This document shows, piece after piece, positions 1 to 9,294 of a stretch of DNA of 64,000 bases (positions are counted from its first letter, which is position 1; the number at the start of each line of letters is the position of its first letter). The stretch is from Chitinasiproducens palmae (GTDB lineage: Bacteria > Pseudomonadota > Gammaproteobacteria > Burkholderiales > Burkholderiaceae). The stretch spans positions 310,001 to 374,000 of the forward strand of contig NZ_FNLO01000004.1 in the NCBI RefSeq assembly GCF_900095735.1, given 5' to 3'. A program made the translations under genes and the position numbers. The notes below the pieces were generated by a model. It saw nothing but the letters and a program-made list of their open reading frames with translations, had not been told where the DNA came from and did no database searches.

Positions 1-388
1 CAACTTGCACGGCCTGCACGAGCGGGTAACCGTAGACGCCGCAGCTGATGCACGGAAACGCCAGCGTGCGGCAGCCAGCGCCGGCGGCCAACTCGATCGA
101 GCGTCGATAGCAGGAGGCCAGCAACGCGGCTTCATTGTGCGTGCCGCCTTGCCAGACCGGTCCGACCGCATGAATCACGTGACGCGCGGGTAACGCGAAA
201 CCCGGCGTCAGCTTGGCGTCGCCTGTCCGGCAGCCGCCCAGCGGCCGGCACGCGGCGAGCAATGCCGGCCCCGCCGCGCGGTGGATCGCGCCATCGACGC
301 CGCCGCCGCCAAGCAGCGAGGTGTTGGCCGCATTGACGATTGCATCGACATCGAGGGTCGTGATGTCGACCAGACGGGCAGAGAGCAT
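1..388 (-). CDS. Macro-domain protein (O-acetyl-ADP-ribose deacetylase type), 3' part beyond window
   Basis: The minus strand is open from an ATG at 388 to the window edge, so the C-terminus is missing. A GGAGG ribosome site lies 5 bases before the ATG. The protein starts [20 protein letters not shown] and contains the macro-domain ADP-ribose signature NAAN (about residues 19-22), followed by a glycine-rich loop [16 protein letters not shown]. The HVIHAVGP strand and the [18 protein letters not shown] segment are also typical of YmdB-like macro domains. Members of this family hydrolyse O-acetyl-ADP-ribose or remove ADP-ribose from proteins in the cytoplasm. It lies 74 bases after gpsA on the same strand and may share its transcript. 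The family is clear; the substrate is inferred. Confidence 0.88.
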   Translation of the reverse strand, partial: MLSARLVDITTLDVDAIVNAANTSLLGGGGVDGAIHRAAGPALLAACRPLGGCRTGDAKLTPGFALPARHVIHAVGPVWQGGTHNEAALLASCYRRSIELAAGAGCRTLAFPCISCGVYGYPLVQAVQV

Positions 389-462
389 GGCATCCTCCGG
401 GTGAATGCGGCGCGCGTCACCGCATCATGCAAGCGCCGGACCCGGCGCGGCGCGTCAAGCGG

Positions 463-1461
463 TCAGCGCTCGGGCTTCGCGTCGCGCCCGAGCAGGGTCG
501 CGACGGCGCCGCGCGCATCGGCCCCATCGAACAGCACCCGGCACACCGCCGCGGTGATCGGCATGTCCACGCCATGTTCCCGTGCGAGCGCATGCACCGC
601 ACGCGCGCACAGCACGCCTTCGGCAACATGACCGAGGCGCGCCAGGATCGTGTCGAGCGGCGCGCCCTCGGCCAGTTGCAGACCGACCCGGCGATTGCGC
701 GACAGGTCGCCGGTCGCGGTAAGAATCAGGTCGCCGACGCCGGTCAGGCCGATGAACGTGTCGGCACGCGCGCCGAGCGCCACGCCGAGACGGCTCATCT
801 CCGCCAGCCCCCGCGTCAGCAGCGCGGCGCGCGCGTTCAGGCCGAGACCGAGACCGTCGGCAATGCCCGCCGCGATCGCGAGCACGTTTTTCACGGCACC
901 GCCGACTTCGACGCCGGTAATGTCGTCGCTGGTATAGATGCGGATCGACTCGTGATGGAAGGCCCGCACCGTGACCGCACGACAATCGGCGTCACGGCTC
1001 GCCGCGGTCAGCGCGGCGGGCAGATGCTGCGCGACCTCGCGTGCAAAGCTCGGTCCGGACAACGCCCCGTTGCCGCGATGGCCGGGCAGCACCTGTGCGA
1101 CGACCTGATGGGGCAGCAGCATCGTGTCCGCTTCGAAGCCCTTGCAGAGCCAGACAAAACGTTCCGGGCACAGACTTTGTGCCGACAGCGTGCCGAGCAG
1201 GCCACGCAGTCCCGCCACCGGCGTCGCGACGACGGCAAGATCGGCCGCGGCGCCATCGCGCAGCGCGCGCGCCAAGTCCGCTTCGACGCGTAGCCCGGCG
1301 GGCAGCGCGCAGCCCGGCAGATAGCTGCGGTTCTCGCGATCGGCGCGCATGGCCGACACCAGGCCCGCGTCCCGAGCCCAGAGCACCACGTCATGCCGGC
1401 GTGCGAGATGCGCCGCGAGCGCCGTGCCCCAAGCGCCGGCGCCGAGCACGGTGACCTTCAT
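463..1461 (-). CDS. gpsA: Glycerol-3-phosphate dehydrogenase [NAD(P)+]
   Basis: GpsA reduces dihydroxyacetone phosphate to sn-glycerol 3-phosphate, the backbone of membrane phospholipids, in the cytoplasm. The start [16 protein letters not shown] is chosen because the GxGxxG dinucleotide-binding fold must begin at residue 7; the open frame extends 31 codons further upstream into secB without family resemblance. The motif SGPSFA (135-140) and the catalytic lysine in [13 protein letters not shown] (K191) are present. The length of 332 residues is normal. The ATG is 7 bases after the secB stop, so the two are almost certainly co-transcribed, as in other Burkholderiaceae. Confidence 0.96.
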   Translation of the reverse strand: MKVTVLGAGAWGTALAAHLARRHDVVLWARDAGLVSAMRADRENRSYLPGCALPAGLRVEADLARALRDGAAADLAVVATPVAGLRGLLGTLSAQSLCPERFVWLCKGFEADTMLLPHQVVAQVLPGHRGNGALSGPSFAREVAQHLPAALTAASRDADCRAVTVRAFHHESIRIYTSDDITGVEVGGAVKNVLAIAAGIADGLGLGLNARAALLTRGLAEMSRLGVALGARADTFIGLTGVGDLILTATGDLSRNRRVGLQLAEGAPLDTILARLGHVAEGVLCARAVHALAREHGVDMPITAAVCRVLFDGADARGAVATLLGRDAKPER

Positions 1462-1468
1462 CGGCGGC

Positions 1469-1990
1469 TCAGTGCGGCTTGATCGATGCGCTGTCGGCGA
1501 CCAGGATGTCGGAATCGCCGCCCTGTTGCGCCTGTTGTGCGGCGTGCATCGCAAGCTGCTGCTCGTAGATCGCCTGGAAATTCATCTCGGCCAGATGGAT
1601 CGGCGGGAAGCCCGAACGCGTGATCAGGTCGGCGACGTTGGCGCGCAGATACGGGAAGATGATCGACGGGCAGGCGATGCCGATCAGCGGCTCGAACTGC
1701 TCGACCGGAATATGCTGGATATCGAAGATGCCGGCCTGGCTGACTTCCACCAGGAAAGCGACCTTGTCCTTGATCTTCGCGGTGACCGTGGCCGTCACGA
1801 CCGACTCATAGATCGTGTCGTTCAGCCGCTCGGCCTGCACCTTCACTTCGACTTCCACCGACGGCATCTCCTGCTCGAGGAAGATCGCCGGCGAGTTCGG
1901 CTGCTCGAACGACGCGTCCTTCAGGTACACGCGCTGGATGTTGAAGACGGGTTGTTGTTCACCCGCTGCGTTCGCGGAAGCGTCACTCAT
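1469..1990 (-). CDS. secB: Protein-export chaperone SecB
   Basis: SecB is a tetrameric cytosolic chaperone that holds preproteins unfolded and passes them to SecA. The 173-residue product carries the core [19 protein letters not shown], the strand pair around EVEVKVQAE, and the helical part [19 protein letters not shown], all hallmarks of SecB. It is slightly longer than the E. coli protein (155) because of a Gln/Ala-rich C-terminal tail. It sits between grxC (64 bases upstream) and gpsA (7 bases downstream). Confidence 0.97.
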   Translation of the reverse strand: MSDASANAAGEQQPVFNIQRVYLKDASFEQPNSPAIFLEQEMPSVEVEVKVQAERLNDTIYESVVTATVTAKIKDKVAFLVEVSQAGIFDIQHIPVEQFEPLIGIACPSIIFPYLRANVADLITRSGFPPIHLAEMNFQAIYEQQLAMHAAQQAQQGGDSDILVADSASIKPH

Positions 1991-2054
1991 TTCAGGTCTC
2001 TGACTTTTGGAATGTAATGGAGGAAACGCGCCGGACGGGCCGGCGCGAGGAAAA

Positions 2055-2315
2055 TCATTCGATGCCGAGCAACGGCTTCAGGCCGCCAGCACGATCGAGC
2101 GCGGCCAGGTCATCGTACCCGCCGACATGGGTCTCGCCGATATAGATCTGCGGGACCGTGCGACGGCCGGTGCGCGTCATCATTTCTTCGCGACGGCCCG
2201 GTTCCTTGTCGATCAGAACCTTTTCCAGCGTGTCGACGCCGCGCTGCTTGAGCAGACGCTCGGCCATCTGGCAGTACGGACAGACCTGCGTGCTGTACAT
2301 CACGACCTTGTTCAT
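2055..2315 (-). CDS. grxC: Glutaredoxin 3 (GrxC type)
   Basis: This 86-residue cytosolic glutaredoxin reduces disulfides and mixed disulfides with glutathione. The dithiol active site CPYC is at residues 12-15. The glutathione-binding elements TVPQIYI (with the cis-proline) and GGYDDL follow in order. Its ATG overlaps the end of the upstream rhodanese gene by 4 bases, which implies translational coupling. The same window carries gshA and gshB, which make its reductant. Confidence 0.96.
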   Translation of the reverse strand: MNKVVMYSTQVCPYCQMAERLLKQRGVDTLEKVLIDKEPGRREEMMTRTGRRTVPQIYIGETHVGGYDDLAALDRAGGLKPLLGIE

Positions 2316-2734
2316 TTGGCTACTCCTGACTTGACGATAGGCATGCCCGCCTGTCTCCAGCCGACCAGTCCGCCCTGCAGAACGAAGACCTCGGCGTAGC
2401 CGGCGTTCTTGAACAGCGCCTCGGCCTGGGCCGCGCGCCGGCCATTCTCGTCGACCAGCAAGACCGGATGATTCTTGTTCTTCGCGAACTGCGGCGCCTT
2501 GGCCGACACCTCCTCGAACGGCAGGTGCCGCGCCTGCGGCAGATGCCCGCTCTGGTAGGCGGCGGCGTCGCGCACGTCGACGATGAGGGCATTGCGCCGG
2601 TTGATCAGCTGGGTGGCTTCGGTAACCGCGATACCTCGCCCCCGGCGGCTCAACTTTGGCCACGCAAGGAGCAGGCCCGACACGATGGCGACGGCGAGCA
2701 GCAGCAGGTTGGTGTAATCGGTAAAAAACTTCAC
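2312..2734 (-). CDS. Membrane-anchored rhodanese-like protein lacking the catalytic cysteine
   Basis: The 140-residue protein has one N-terminal membrane segment (about residues 8-25), then a rhodanese fold: ALIVDVRDAAAYQSGHLPQA, the start of the active-site strand HPVLLVDENGRRA, and the C-terminal LQGGLVGWRQAGMP. In active rhodaneses a cysteine follows the VLLV-type strand (CxxGxR pattern). Here that position reads D-E-N-G-R-R, so persulfide chemistry looks impossible and a binding or regulatory role is more likely. The start codon is GTG, set by the frame and the membrane segment. It heads the rhodanese-grxC-secB-gpsA run and is divergent from gpmA. Confidence 0.85.
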   Translation of the reverse strand: MKFFTDYTNLLLLAVAIVSGLLLAWPKLSRRGRGIAVTEATQLINRRNALIVDVRDAAAYQSGHLPQARHLPFEEVSAKAPQFAKNKNHPVLLVDENGRRAAQAEALFKNAGYAEVFVLQGGLVGWRQAGMPIVKSGVAK

Positions 2735-2876
2735 GTGGAGGCCGTCGGAAAAGAGAATCCGCGCATTATAGAATAAGCCTCAATGCGCACGGGCCATTGC
2801 CGGTGCCGCGGTGCCTGCCGACGCCGATCGCGCGGCGCGGGACCGCCGACGTTTTCCAACCATCGCAATCGACACA

Positions 2877-3623
2877 ATGCATAAGCTCGTTCTCATTCGC
2901 CATGGCGAATCGACCTGGAACCAGGAAAACCGCTTCACCGGCTGGGTCGACGTCGACCTGACGGAGAAAGGCGCCGCCGAAGCCCGCCAGGCCGGCCAGC
3001 TGTTGAAGCAGGAAGGCTATGCCTTCGACATCGCCTACACGTCGGTGCTGCGCCGCGCGATCCGCACGCTGTGGCACGTTCAGGACGAAATGGACCTGAT
3101 GTGGATTCCGACGGTCCATTCGTGGCGCTTGAACGAGCGGCACTATGGCGGCCTGGCCGGCCTGAACAAGGCGGAAACGGCCGCCAAGTACGGTGACGAA
3201 CAGGTTCTCGTCTGGCGCCGCAGCTACGACACGCCGCCGCCGCCGCTGACCGGCGACGCACTCGACGCGTTCCGGCGCGATCCGCGCTACGCCAAGGTCG
3301 GTGCCGACGAACTGCCGGCCACCGAGTGCCTGAAGGACACGGTGGCGCGCGTACTGCCGCTCTGGAACGAATCGATCGCGCCGGCGCTCAAGTCCGGCAA
3401 GCGCATCGTGATCGCCGCGCACGGCAACTCGCTGCGCGCCCTGGTCAAGTACCTGGACGACATCGCCGACGACCAGATCGTCGGCCTGAACATTCCGAAC
3501 GGCATCCCGCTGGTCTACGAGCTGGACGAATCGTTGAAGCCGATCCGTCACTATTATCTCGGCGACCAGCAGGCGATTGCCGCCGCCCAGGCCGCCGTGG
3601 CCAACCAAGGCAAACGCGCCTGA
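2877..3623 (+). CDS. gpmA: 2,3-bisphosphoglycerate-dependent phosphoglycerate mutase
   Basis: GpmA interconverts 3- and 2-phosphoglycerate in glycolysis and gluconeogenesis. The phosphohistidine motif [20 protein letters not shown] sits at the N-terminus. The [15 protein letters not shown] segment follows, and the second histidine is in [15 protein letters not shown]. The start [10 protein letters not shown] is chosen over an in-frame ATG 22 codons upstream because the family begins right at this strand. The length of 248 residues is normal. A GGCGGCCG/CGGCCGCC hairpin follows the stop. Confidence 0.97.
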   Translation: MHKLVLIRHGESTWNQENRFTGWVDVDLTEKGAAEARQAGQLLKQEGYAFDIAYTSVLRRAIRTLWHVQDEMDLMWIPTVHSWRLNERHYGGLAGLNKAETAAKYGDEQVLVWRRSYDTPPPPLTGDALDAFRRDPRYAKVGADELPATECLKDTVARVLPLWNESIAPALKSGKRIVIAAHGNSLRALVKYLDDIADDQIVGLNIPNGIPLVYELDESLKPIRHYYLGDQQAIAAAQAAVANQGKRA

Positions 3624-3628
3624 CCCGG

Positions 3629-3648
3629 GGCGGCCGACGACGGCCGCC
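3629..3648 (+). terminator. GC-rich hairpin after gpmA (weak terminator candidate)
   Basis: A perfect 8-bp stem (GGCGGCCG, loop ACGA, CGGCCGCC) lies 6 bases after the gpmA stop. It is not followed by a run of T, so intrinsic termination is uncertain. It could pause polymerase or protect the 3' end before the protease gene that starts 55 bases later. Confidence 0.35.
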
Positions 3649-3702
3649 GTTATACTCGAAACTTTGTAGCGGGCGCCGCCGGCGCCGCCTCCTCTGCCCT
3701 TT

Positions 3703-5271
3703 ATGCGCAAACAATTGAAATATACGGCCCTGGTCGTGGGCGGCGTCCTGACGGGCGCCTTCGCGACGCTGCAGTTCTCGTCTGCGGCGGCGCAGGGCAC
3801 GGCGGCCGCGCCGTTGCCGCTCGAAGAACTCCGCACCCTGGCCGAGGTGTTCGGCCAGATCAAGCAGGAGTACGTCGAGCCGGTCGACGACAAGAAGCTG
3901 CTCACCGCCGCGATCAAGGGCATGGTGTCGAGCCTCGACCCGCATTCGTCGTATCTCGACAAGAAGGACTATCAGGAACTGCAGGAGATGACCGAGGGCC
4001 GCTTCGCCGGCCTTGGCATCGAGATCTCGCAGGAAGACGGGCTGATCAAGGTGATCAACCCGATCGAGGACACGCCTGCGTTCCGGGCCGGCATCCGTCC
4101 GGGCGACCTGATCACCCGCATCGACGACAAGCCGGTGCGCGGCATGAATCTCGACGCGGCCGTCAAACGCATGCGCGGCAAGCCGGGCACGAAGGTCACG
4201 CTGACCATCTTCCGCAAGTCCGAGGAGCGCACGTTCCCGATCACGGTGACGCGTGCCGAGATCCGCGTGCAGAGCGTGAAGACGAAAATCGTAGCGCCGG
4301 GTTACGCGTGGGTGCGGATCACGAGCTTCCAGCAGCAGACGGTGCCGGATCTCGCCACCAAGCTGCGCGACATCGTGCGCCAGGAGCCGAACCTGAAGGG
4401 CGTGGTGCTCGACCTCCGCAACAACGGCGGCGGCCTGCTGCAGAGCGCGGTCGGCGTTTCGGGCGCCTTCCTGCCGCCGGACGCGCTGGTGGTCTCGACC
4501 AACGGCCAGGTTGCCGAGGCCCATCAGGAATACAAGGACCGCTTCAGCGACTATCGTCTGCCGACGATGAGCAACGATCCGCTGCAGGGCCTGCCGCCGG
4601 TGCTGAAGACCGTGCCGATGATCGTGCTGGTCAACGCCTACTCGGCGTCGGCGTCGGAAATCGTCGCGGGCGCGCTGCAGGATCATCATCGCGCGATCGT
4701 GATGGGCAAGGCGACGTTCGGCAAGGGTTCGGTGCAGACGGTTCGTCCGCTCGGCCCGGATACCGCGCTGCGCCTGACGACTGCCTACTATTACACGCCG
4801 AGCGGCCGGTCGATCCAGAACAAGGGAATCCGACCGGATCTCGCAGTCGATCAGTACGCGGACGGCGATCCGGACGACGCACTCGTGACGCGCGAAGTCG
4901 ATTATCAGAATCACCTGGCCAACACGCAGGATCCGAACGAGAAGGCCGAGGACCGCGACCGCGAGCAGCAGCGCATGGATCAGCTGCGCAAGCTCGAGGA
5001 GCGCACCGACAAGATGACGCCGGAGCAGCGCGCGAAGGAACGCAACCGGCCGATTCCGGAGTTCGGCAGCGACAGCGATTTCATGCTGAAGCAGGCCCTC
5101 AACAAGTTCGAGGGACAGCAGGTGCAGCTGACGAAGTCGGAAAGCGAACGCAAGCTCTCGGCCGCCAAGCCGCCGCGCGACGCGTCCGCCCCGACCGTCT
5201 CCAAGCCGGCACTGCCGGCGGTGCCGGGCGCCTCCAGTCCGAAGGGTGCCTCGGCGCCGGCCGCGCGCTGA
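3703..5271 (+). CDS. ctpA: S41-family C-terminal processing protease
   Basis: Family members are periplasmic serine proteases that trim C-termini and act in envelope and peptidoglycan-enzyme turnover. The 522-residue protein has an N-terminal signal or anchor (about residues 7-30) and then a CtpA N-terminal region with DPHSSYLDKKDY. A PDZ domain follows, around GLGIEISQEDGLIKVINPIE. The S41 catalytic core carries the serine in NAYSASASEIVAG and the lysine in KATFGKGSVQ; the middle serine and this lysine are 25 residues apart, as in E. coli Prc. The C-terminal tail is Lys/Ala/Pro-rich and probably disordered. A strong terminator follows. Confidence 0.94.
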   Translation: MRKQLKYTALVVGGVLTGAFATLQFSSAAAQGTAAAPLPLEELRTLAEVFGQIKQEYVEPVDDKKLLTAAIKGMVSSLDPHSSYLDKKDYQELQEMTEGRFAGLGIEISQEDGLIKVINPIEDTPAFRAGIRPGDLITRIDDKPVRGMNLDAAVKRMRGKPGTKVTLTIFRKSEERTFPITVTRAEIRVQSVKTKIVAPGYAWVRITSFQQQTVPDLATKLRDIVRQEPNLKGVVLDLRNNGGGLLQSAVGVSGAFLPPDALVVSTNGQVAEAHQEYKDRFSDYRLPTMSNDPLQGLPPVLKTVPMIVLVNAYSASASEIVAGALQDHHRAIVMGKATFGKGSVQTVRPLGPDTALRLTTAYYYTPSGRSIQNKGIRPDLAVDQYADGDPDDALVTREVDYQNHLANTQDPNEKAEDRDREQQRMDQLRKLEERTDKMTPEQRAKERNRPIPEFGSDSDFMLKQALNKFEGQQVQLTKSESERKLSAAKPPRDASAPTVSKPALPAVPGASSPKGASAPAAR

Positions 5272-5287
5272 TCGGCTGGCAGTCGGC

Positions 5288-5315
5288 GGCCCGATGCGCT
5301 GCATCGGGCCGTTTT
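5288..5315 (+). terminator. Rho-independent terminator after the S41 protease gene
   Basis: A perfect 10-bp stem GGCCCGATGC / GCATCGGGCC with loop GCT is followed by GTTTTCATTT. It lies 16 bases after the protease stop and separates that gene from the E1-like gene. Confidence 0.85.
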
Positions 5316-5382
5316 CATTTCCGGCGGCTGGTCGGGCCATCCGCGGCGCTCCGGCAAGGCGGACTGCTTTGCGACGAAAGTC

Positions 5383-6150
5383 ATGAACGACGAGCAACTA
5401 CTGCGCTATTCGCGCCACATCCTGCTGGATGAGTGGGGCATCGAGGCCCAGGAGAAGGTGTCGGCAGCGCACGCGCTGATCATCGGCGTCGGCGGCCTGG
5501 GCACGCCCGCGGCGATGTATCTGGCGGCGGCCGGCGTGGGACGCCTGACCCTGGTCGACGGCGACACGGTCGACCTGACCAATCTGCAGCGTCAGATCGC
5601 ACACACCACCGAAACGGTCGGCATGCCGAAGACGGCATCGGCCCGCCTGACGCTCGCGCGTCTGAACCCGACCATCGTTGTCGAGACGGTCGCGCAGCGC
5701 GCCGACGATGCGCTGCTCGACCGTCTCGTGCCGACCGCCGACGTGGTGCTCGATTGTTGCGACAACTTTGACACGCGCCACGCGGTGAATCGCGCGTGCG
5801 TGCGTGCTGCCGTCCCGCTGGTCTCCGGCGCGGCGCTGCGCTTCGATGGGCAGTTGAGCGCGTTCGATACGCGCAATCCTGCGTCGCCGTGCTACGCCTG
5901 CCTGTTTCCGCCGGATCACGCGCCCGCCGAGACGGCCTGCGCCACGATGGGGGTGTTCGCGCCCGCGGTAGGCGTGATTGGCACGATGCAGGCCGCCGAT
6001 GCGCTGCGCATCATCAGCGGCATCGGCCGCACGATGGTCGGCCGTTTGCTGATGCACGACGCGCTCGAAACACGCTGGAACGAACTGGCGATCGACCGCG
6101 ATCCGGCCTGTCCCGTGTGCGCGACGCGCGGCAGCGGACAACGCGGCTGA
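5383..6150 (+). CDS. MoeB/ThiF/HesA-family E1-like adenylyltransferase
   Basis: These enzymes adenylate the C-terminal Gly-Gly of a sulfur-carrier protein (MoaD or ThiS) for molybdopterin or thiamine synthesis. The nucleotide-binding loop GVGGLG is at residues 35-40, followed by LVDGDTVDLTNLQRQIAHTT, which is diagnostic. DCCDNFDTRHAVN and CATMGVFAPAVGVIGTMQA fit the MoeB core. Two cysteine pairs, CYAC and CPVC near the C-terminus, would bind the structural zinc. The length of 255 residues is typical. Which carrier it serves cannot be decided here, because no carrier gene is adjacent. Confidence 0.92.
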   Translation: MNDEQLLRYSRHILLDEWGIEAQEKVSAAHALIIGVGGLGTPAAMYLAAAGVGRLTLVDGDTVDLTNLQRQIAHTTETVGMPKTASARLTLARLNPTIVVETVAQRADDALLDRLVPTADVVLDCCDNFDTRHAVNRACVRAAVPLVSGAALRFDGQLSAFDTRNPASPCYACLFPPDHAPAETACATMGVFAPAVGVIGTMQAADALRIISGIGRTMVGRLLMHDALETRWNELAIDRDPACPVCATRGSGQRG

Positions 6151-6345
6151 AGAAGTCGACCACGCCAGTGCGCTCCGCCGGGCCGCAGCGCCCGTGGCAG
6201 GTGCGGCTGGCGAGGTCGGACGCCAGGCACTCGGCATCGCCTGACGGCGGCGCCGGATAACGACCGACCGGAGCGGCGTGCGGCCCGATCCACCCTCAGC
6301 GATTACCTCACCTCACCCTGCTCCGACCTGCCCCACCTGCCCGCC

Positions 6346-8097
6346 TCAGGCGGATTGCAGCTCGGCCAGTGCGGCCTGGATCGCGGCAGGCTCGTACAGC
6401 GAGCGCAGGCGGCGCACGATCGGCACCAGCCGACGGCAGTCGGCGCGCAGCACCTCCTGCTTGACGTGCAGCAGCTGGCTCGGATGCATCGAGAATTCGG
6501 TCAGTCCCATGCCCAGCAGCAGCCGGGTCAGCGAAGCATCGCCAGCCATTTCACCGCATACCGCGACCGGCACGCCCGCCGCCTTGGCCTGATCGATCAC
6601 CGACGCGATCAGATGCAGCACGGCCGGATGCATCGGATCGTACAGATGCGCGACCGCGTTGTCGGCGCGGTCGATCGCCAGCGTGTACTGGATCAGGTCG
6701 TTGGTGCCGATCGACAGGAAGTCGACACGGTTCAGGAACAGCGGCAAGGCCAGCGCGGCGGCCGGAATCTCGATCATCGCGCCGACCTGCAGATGCCGGT
6801 CATAGGCGATGCCGGCGGCATCGCACTGGCTCTTCGCCTCGGCGATCAGCGCCAGCGTCTGGTCGATTTCGCTCGCATGCGCGAGCATCGGCACCAGGAT
6901 CCGAACCGGCCCGTGCACCGACGCGCGCAGGATGGCGCGGAGTTGCGTCAGAAACATTTCGGGCTGGGACAGGCACCAGCGGATCGCGCGCAGGCCAAGC
7001 GCCGGATTGCCGTCCGCCTCGAGCAGGTTGTCGCCGCCCAGCCGGCCGTCGAGCGGCTTGTCGGCACCGACATCGATCGTGCGAATGGTGACCGGCAAGC
7101 CCTGCATCGCCTCCAGCGCGCGGCGATAGGCTTGCACCTGCTCTTCCTCGCCCGGCAGTTCCTGTCGATTCATGAACAGGAACTCGGTGCGAAACAGGCC
7201 GACGCCCGCCGCACCCGCGCGCGTCGCGGCGACCGCATCCTGCGGCAACTCGATGTTCGCCAGCAGCGCGACCGAATGACCGTCCTGCGTGGTCGCCGGC
7301 ATCGTGCGCAGGCGCTGCAAACGGTTCTGTTCGAGGGCGCGCTCGCTGCGGCGGCACTCGTACTCCTTCAACACGCTGGGCGCGGGATCGACGATCACCA
7401 CGCCCTGGTCGCCGTCGATGATCACGATGTCGTCGTGGCGGATCAGCGCGCAACCGCGCTTGACGCCCACCGCCGCGGGAATCCCGAAGCTGCGCGCGAC
7501 GATCGCGGTGTGGGAGGTGCGCCCGCCAAGATCGGTGACGAAGCCGCTGAAGGCCTGTGTGCGGAATTGCAGCATGTCCGCCGGCGCAATGTCGTGCGCA
7601 ACGACGATCATTTCGTGCTCGGAACTGCGGTTCGCCATCAGGCTCGCCGCGGTCGGCAGGCCGGCCAGCACCTTCAACACACGTTGCCCGACCTGCTCGA
7701 TATCGGCGCGCCGTTCGCGCAGATACTCGTCCTCGATGTCGTTGAAATGCTTGAGCAGCGTCGTGACGTGCTGCGTCAGCGCCCACTCGGCGTTGTAGCG
7801 GCGCTCCCGGATCAATGCCGTGACGCCGTCGACCAGCATCGGATCGCGCAGCAGCAGTGCATGCAGGCTGAGGAAGGCGCTCATCTCGCCGGGTGCGTCG
7901 TCCGGCAGATCGGCGCGCAGCGTGTCCAGTTCCTCGATGACCGCGGCCTGTGCCGCGAAGAAACGCCCTATCTCCCGATCGATGTCGTCGGCCGACACCA
8001 GATAGTGGTCGACCTCGACGGCGGCGCTGCCGATCAGGTAGGCGCGCCCGATCGCCACGCCGCGCGATACCGAGATGCCGTGCAGAGTAAAAGACAC
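6346..8097 (-). CDS. ptsI: PTS phosphoenolpyruvate-protein phosphotransferase (enzyme I)
   Basis: EI takes phosphate from phosphoenolpyruvate and passes it to HPr. I place the start at a GTG (VSFTLHGISVSRGVAIGRAY) because GGAGG lies 5 bases before it and family homology begins there; the open frame runs 49 codons further upstream into non-homologous sequence. The phosphorylated histidine is H196 in GGRTSHTAIVARS. The PEP-binding part has GLFRTEFLFM and the catalytic cysteine in VAVCGEMAGD. The length of 583 residues is normal. It follows ptsH after 217 bases and ends the gshA-gshB-EIIA-ptsH-ptsI run. Confidence 0.96.
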   Translation of the reverse strand: MSFTLHGISVSRGVAIGRAYLIGSAAVEVDHYLVSADDIDREIGRFFAAQAAVIEELDTLRADLPDDAPGEMSAFLSLHALLLRDPMLVDGVTALIRERRYNAEWALTQHVTTLLKHFNDIEDEYLRERRADIEQVGQRVLKVLAGLPTAASLMANRSSEHEMIVVAHDIAPADMLQFRTQAFSGFVTDLGGRTSHTAIVARSFGIPAAVGVKRGCALIRHDDIVIIDGDQGVVIVDPAPSVLKEYECRRSERALEQNRLQRLRTMPATTQDGHSVALLANIELPQDAVAATRAGAAGVGLFRTEFLFMNRQELPGEEEQVQAYRRALEAMQGLPVTIRTIDVGADKPLDGRLGGDNLLEADGNPALGLRAIRWCLSQPEMFLTQLRAILRASVHGPVRILVPMLAHASEIDQTLALIAEAKSQCDAAGIAYDRHLQVGAMIEIPAAALALPLFLNRVDFLSIGTNDLIQYTLAIDRADNAVAHLYDPMHPAVLHLIASVIDQAKAAGVPVAVCGEMAGDASLTRLLLGMGLTEFSMHPSQLLHVKQEVLRADCRRLVPIVRRLRSLYEPAAIQAALAELQSA

Positions 8098-8314
8098 GCA
8101 CGCCTCCGAGAGCTTTATTGTTAGTAGAGTCGGCGTCGAGCGCCGGAACCGCAGGTCAGACCCTGCCGGCTCCGTTTGGTTCGGCCCATTTTCCGGATAG
8201 CTTGCGCCTTGGCGACATCGTTGGCAATGCGTCAAAGCCCCGCCCATCGCGCGGCGTCCGCACCAGGCGCCCTCATCCGGCGGACCGCGCCGGAGGCGCG
8301 CGTCGCTCTCTGTC

Positions 8315-8584
8315 TTATTGTCCCTCGCCGAATTTATCCGCGATCAATGCGAGCAAGGCATCCATCGCCTCCTGCTCGTCTTCCCCCTCGGCTTCGATGT
8401 CGACCGTGCTGCCGATCCCGGCGGCCAGCATCATTACCCCCATGATGCTTTTGGCGTTGATTCTTCGTCCATTGCGAGACATCCAGATCTCGCTCTTGTA
8501 GCGCCCGGCGAGTTGCGTGAGCTTCGCCGATGCACGTGCATGCAGTCCGAGCTTATTGATGATGGTGGCAGTTTGTCGCAGCAT
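8315..8584 (-). CDS. ptsH: Phosphocarrier protein HPr
   Basis: The 89-residue HPr carries the EI-phosphorylated histidine H15 in LGLHARAS and a serine at 46 in INAKSIMGVMMLAAG, the site used by HPr kinase in organisms that have one. Its start lies inside the 3' end of the EIIA gene (32-base overlap), so translation is probably coupled. No sugar-specific EIIB/EIIC gene is in the window, which suggests a regulatory relay. Confidence 0.96.
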   Translation of the reverse strand: MLRQTATIINKLGLHARASAKLTQLAGRYKSEIWMSRNGRRINAKSIMGVMMLAAGIGSTVDIEAEGEDEQEAMDALLALIADKFGEGQ

Positions 8585-9005
8585 GGTGCTCGGTAGGACA
8601 GGAAAGAAGCGACGGGCTGGCCGCTTCGACGGTTTGTATTCCCTTCAGACCGCCGGCGATGGCCTTCTCCACCAGCAAGTCGAGCGGCGTCGCCCGGTAA
8701 CAGACAGCACGTACGAGCATCGGCAGATTGACGCCGCACAGCACGCGCACGTCTGCCATGTCGGTCAGGCGCGCGGCGGTGTTGGCCGGCGTTGCGCCGA
8801 CCACATCGCACAACACGAGCGCGCCGTTCTCGCCCTTGAGGCGGTCGATCTCGCGCCGCGCGCGCGCTTCGAGCGCGTCGACATCGCAGTCCGGCATGAC
8901 GTCGATCGCACCGATGCGCGCCGGCAGGCCGCAGTAAATGTGTTCAAGGCAATCGCGCAGCGCGCCGGCGAGCGGCGCGTGCGCGATGATCAGGATTCCG
9001 GCCAT
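8553..9005 (-). CDS. PTS mannose/fructose-type EIIA domain protein
   Basis: This 150-residue stand-alone EIIA accepts phosphate from HPr on H9 of MAGILIIAHAPLAG. The DVVGATPANTAARL segment and the NLPMLVRA strand match the mannose-family EIIA fold. I chose the ATG at 9005 because the first beta strand begins there; the frame is open further upstream without similarity. In other Proteobacteria such lone EIIA-Man proteins sit with ptsH-ptsI as a nitrogen- or carbon-linked control system, which is the inferred role. It overlaps ptsH by 32 bases. Confidence 0.92.
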   Translation of the reverse strand: MAGILIIAHAPLAGALRDCLEHIYCGLPARIGAIDVMPDCDVDALEARARREIDRLKGENGALVLCDVVGATPANTAARLTDMADVRVLCGVNLPMLVRAVCYRATPLDLLVEKAIAGGLKGIQTVEAASPSLLSCPTEHHAATNCHHHQ

Positions 9006-9113
9006 ATCGTTTTCGGAACACGTTCGCGCGAGCCCGCGCGAAGCGCATTCACCGTCCATGAAAATCGCCTGAGTCCGCAGGGGTGCGGGCCGCCGGCGAT
9101 AGCGGCGTACAAC

Positions 9114-9145
9114 AACGAACCAAAATAGCAACGAACCAAAACAGC
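9114..9145. repeat. Two-copy 16-bp direct repeat upstream of the EIIA-ptsHI genes
   Basis: Two adjacent 16-base units, AACGAACCAAAATAGC and AACGAACCAAAACAGC, differ at one position. They lie about 110-140 bases upstream of the EIIA start in the gap after gshB, and are AT-richer than the surroundings. They could be a regulator site or a simple duplication. Confidence 0.6.
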
Positions 9146-9294
9146 AAGGCACATGACGTGCCATGGGCTCGCGCAGACGCGGCAAACCGCCGCGCGGCTG
9201 CATCCGCCCGGCACGATTGTAGCAGCGGCAACGACGGCGCAGGGTAGCCGGCCCCGCACAGCCAGGGGCGGACCGCCGGCGCTGCGCCACGGGT

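Noticed and set aside
2765..2770. TATAAT on the minus strand before the rhodanese gene
   Set aside because: It is a perfect -10 box, but no -35-like sequence is found 16-18 bases upstream, so I do not call a promoter.
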